Below are positions 62,336 through 64,000 of a stretch of DNA of 64,000 nucleotides, piece after piece. Location of the stretch: positions 1,598,923-1,662,922 of the forward strand of contig JAMLGZ010000001.1 in the NCBI GenBank assembly GCA_023957385.1. The letters are read 5' to 3'. The notes under the pieces are model-generated. The model was not told the origin of the DNA. It did not search any database and worked only from the letters and a program-made list of their open reading frames with translations. The position numbers and the translations under genes are program-made. The stretch is from Brumimicrobium sp. Lineage in GTDB: Bacteria; Bacteroidota; Bacteroidia; Flavobacteriales_D; Crocinitomicaceae. Within the stretch, counting starts at the first letter, position 1. Each line of letters begins with the position of its first letter.

Positions 62336-63736
62336 ATGAGAAAAAATATTTTATATAAGGTTATTATTCTAGGGATTACTCCTTTTATCTTGTCTTCTTG
62401 TTTGGTTGCTAAGAAATATCAAACACCTGATATTTCAGCAGAAAATCTAGCTTATAAAGCAGATTCTATTTCAGGAGACACTCTAAGCATAGCAGGTGTA
62501 AAATGGGAAGAACTATTTAATGACCAAACCTTAAAAAGCTATATTTCAAAAAGCTTAGAAAATAACTTTGATGTACGTGTAGCAATTAAGCAGATAGATA
62601 TTGCTGAAGCTTATCTAAAACAAGGTAAAATGGGATATTATCCAACGATTAACGGAAATCTCTCAGCAGGGCATCAGGAATTGTCAAAAAATTCACAAAT
62701 GGGTTCTTTTTTTAAGAATGGTATCGATAACTTTGAGTTATCTGTTGGTTTATCTTGGGAGGCTGATATTTGGGGAAAGATTAGGAGTCAGAAACGGGCA
62801 ATGGAGGCAAATTATTTATATAGCCAAGCGGCTAGGCAAGCTGTTCAAACTCGTTTAATTGCTAATGTGGCCTCTTCTTATTATCAATTAGTTGCTATTG
62901 ACCAGCAAATAGAGTTAACCAAAGAGACTATTGAAACACGTAATAAGAGTGTAGAAACTATGACTGCCTTACAAGAAGCTGGAGTTGTAAATGCAGCAGC
63001 TGTAAAACAAGCAGAAGCGCAGTATTACAACGCTCATATTATCTTGATAGACTTGGAAAAACAAGCAAAATTAGTGGAAAATGTAATTTCTATTTTACTA
63101 GGAGAAGCTCCTCATACTATAGAAAGAACCAGTTTAGATAATCAAGTGATTTCATCTGATTTAAAGGTGGGAGTTCCTAGTCAATTGTTGACGAATAGAC
63201 CAGATGTATTGATGGCTGAGTATAAATACCGCAATGCTTTTGAAATGAAGAATGTTGCTCGTTCTTTGTATTATCCATCATTTACTTTATCAGCTTCAGG
63301 AGGTTTTCAAAGTATTGATTTTAGCAAATTTTTGAATCCATACTCTTTATTTGCAAATATTTTGGGTGGATTAACTCAGCCTATCTTCAATCAACGAAAG
63401 ATTCGTACACAGAATGAAGTGGCGAGCGCACAGCAAGAACAAACTTTGATTCAATTTGAACAAGCTTTTGTAAATGCCAGTAAAGAAGTTTCAGATGCAC
63501 TGTACAATTATGAATCTGCTTCTGAAAAATTACAATTCCAAGATAAAATGGTCGAATCATTATCATTAGCTGAAGAATATGCTCAGGAATTATTAAATAA
63601 TGGTTTAGCAAATTATTTGGAAGTATTAACTGCTCAAGAAAATGTATTGAATGCAAAATTAGCTGTTACCAATTTAAAATTAACGCAACTAAATGCCATG
63701 GTAGAATTATACCGTGCATTGGGTGGTGGAAAGTAG
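62336..63736 (+). CDS. Outer-membrane efflux channel lipoprotein (OprM/NodT type)
   Basis: A 466-residue TolC-family channel. Lipobox LSSC (Cys22). Two OEP repeats, each with a coiled-coil hairpin (ARQAVQTRLIANVASSYYQL; AQEELLNNG-like AEEYAQELLNNGLANYLEV) and the LTNRPDVLMAEY segment in the middle. Last gene of the regulator-adaptor-pump-channel operon; no terminator was seen after it. Confidence 0.93.
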   Translation: MRKNILYKVIILGITPFILSSCLVAKKYQTPDISAENLAYKADSISGDTLSIAGVKWEELFNDQTLKSYISKSLENNFDVRVAIKQIDIAEAYLKQGKMGYYPTINGNLSAGHQELSKNSQMGSFFKNGIDNFELSVGLSWEADIWGKIRSQKRAMEANYLYSQAARQAVQTRLIANVASSYYQLVAIDQQIELTKETIETRNKSVETMTALQEAGVVNAAAVKQAEAQYYNAHIILIDLEKQAKLVENVISILLGEAPHTIERTSLDNQVISSDLKVGVPSQLLTNRPDVLMAEYKYRNAFEMKNVARSLYYPSFTLSASGGFQSIDFSKFLNPYSLFANILGGLTQPIFNQRKIRTQNEVASAQQEQTLIQFEQAFVNASKEVSDALYNYESASEKLQFQDKMVESLSLAEEYAQELLNNGLANYLEVLTAQENVLNAKLAVTNLKLTQLNAMVELYRALGGGK

Positions 63737-63763
63737 ATATGTGCTAGCTTTTCGGAAGTAGGT

Positions 63764-64000
63764 TTATTGAATAAAACGTATCAGCGTATCAATTAAATCC
63801 TTGTTTAATGGGAGTTTTGGATTGTAATACGTAAGTATATTCGCTGTTCTTTCTTCTGGACCGTCTTTGAGAATATGACTCATTCCGTTGATTAAGACAT
63901 ATTGAGCATTTGGTGCCCCTTCGGCTAATCGTTCGGAATCTTTGGTAGTCACTTGAATGTCTGTACTTCCTTGAACAATGAGCGTGGGAATATCTAATTT
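63764..64000 (-). CDS. Alpha/beta hydrolase, C-terminal part only
   Basis: The minus-strand frame is open from the window edge (base 64000) to TAA after IRFIQ. Visible residues begin KLDIPTLIVQGSTDIQV, the strand and acidic residue before the catalytic Asp of alpha/beta hydrolases, and later NGMSHILKDG, which carries the catalytic His. The Ser nucleophile and start lie outside the window. Convergent with the efflux channel gene, 27 nt apart. Confidence 0.8.
   Translation of the reverse strand, partial: KLDIPTLIVQGSTDIQVTTKDSERLAEGAPNAQYVLINGMSHILKDGPEERTANILTYYNPKLPLNKDLIDTLIRFIQ

Noticed and set aside
1..64000. tRNA, rRNA or CRISPR arrays
   Set aside because: No conserved T-loop sequence in a plausible cloverleaf, no rRNA-like stretch and no regularly spaced direct repeats were found by eye.

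Overview
The window reads as a chromosomal segment of a low-GC member of the Bacteroidota, most likely class Flavobacteriia. The signs are a type IX secretion C-terminal sorting domain, promoters of the Bacteroidota type (TTTG about 19 nt before TAnnTTTG), the DUF3822-rsmD-coaD gene order, a flexirubin/aryl-polyene type pigment cluster, and many SusC-independent outer-membrane barrels and lipoproteins. Genus cannot be fixed from the sequence. No rRNA, tRNA, CRISPR array, transposase or integrase was seen. Genes are dense, strand switches are frequent, and convergent pairs are often closed by bidirectional terminators.

Layout. 1-8.1 kb: end of an M16 peptidase, a K+/H+ antiporter, ribBA, and a minus-strand operon of an LptF/G-type permease with two glycosyltransferases. 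8.2-14.3 kb: an unknown secreted 746-residue protein, a RecD-like helicase, and a type-IX-secreted PNGase F-like glycoamidase carrying an F5/8C domain. 14.4-25.9 kb: a membrane protein of unknown function, DUF3822-rsmD-coaD-redoxin, a DCC oxidoreductase with tsaD, and a 1551-residue TamB-like protein. 25.9-30.3 kb: a trypsin-like PDZ protease next to a small secreted protein, a CHASE2 membrane protein without output domain, and a FecR-like secreted partner, a possible envelope sensing module.

30.7-47.9 kb: two divergent transcription units that share the 40.8 kb intergenic region and form the pigment cluster. Plus strand: tyrosine ammonia-lyase, ketoreductase, ketosynthase, ACP, LpxL-type acyltransferase, then a WG-repeat protein and a methyltransferase. 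Minus strand: halogenase-like flavoprotein, hotdog dehydratase, secreted protein, GT2-DUF2062, MMPL-acyltransferase-methyltransferase fusion, desaturase-like flavoprotein, C45 lipoprotein. The logical flow is p-coumarate starter formation, polyene extension on ACP, tailoring, acyl transfer, and export or attachment at the envelope.

48.9-51.3 kb: a restriction-modification cassette (intact C5-cytosine methyltransferase, frameshifted PstI/BsuBI-family endonuclease) bounded by 15-bp inverted repeats and ending in an attC-like structure. 51.4-57.3 kb: nitroreductase, membrane proteins, mtaB, DoxX, and a three-gene envelope operon. 57.5-63.7 kb: a GbsR/MarR regulator with an 18-bp perfect palindrome in its promoter, followed by a complete RND tripartite efflux pump. 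The window ends inside an alpha/beta hydrolase gene.
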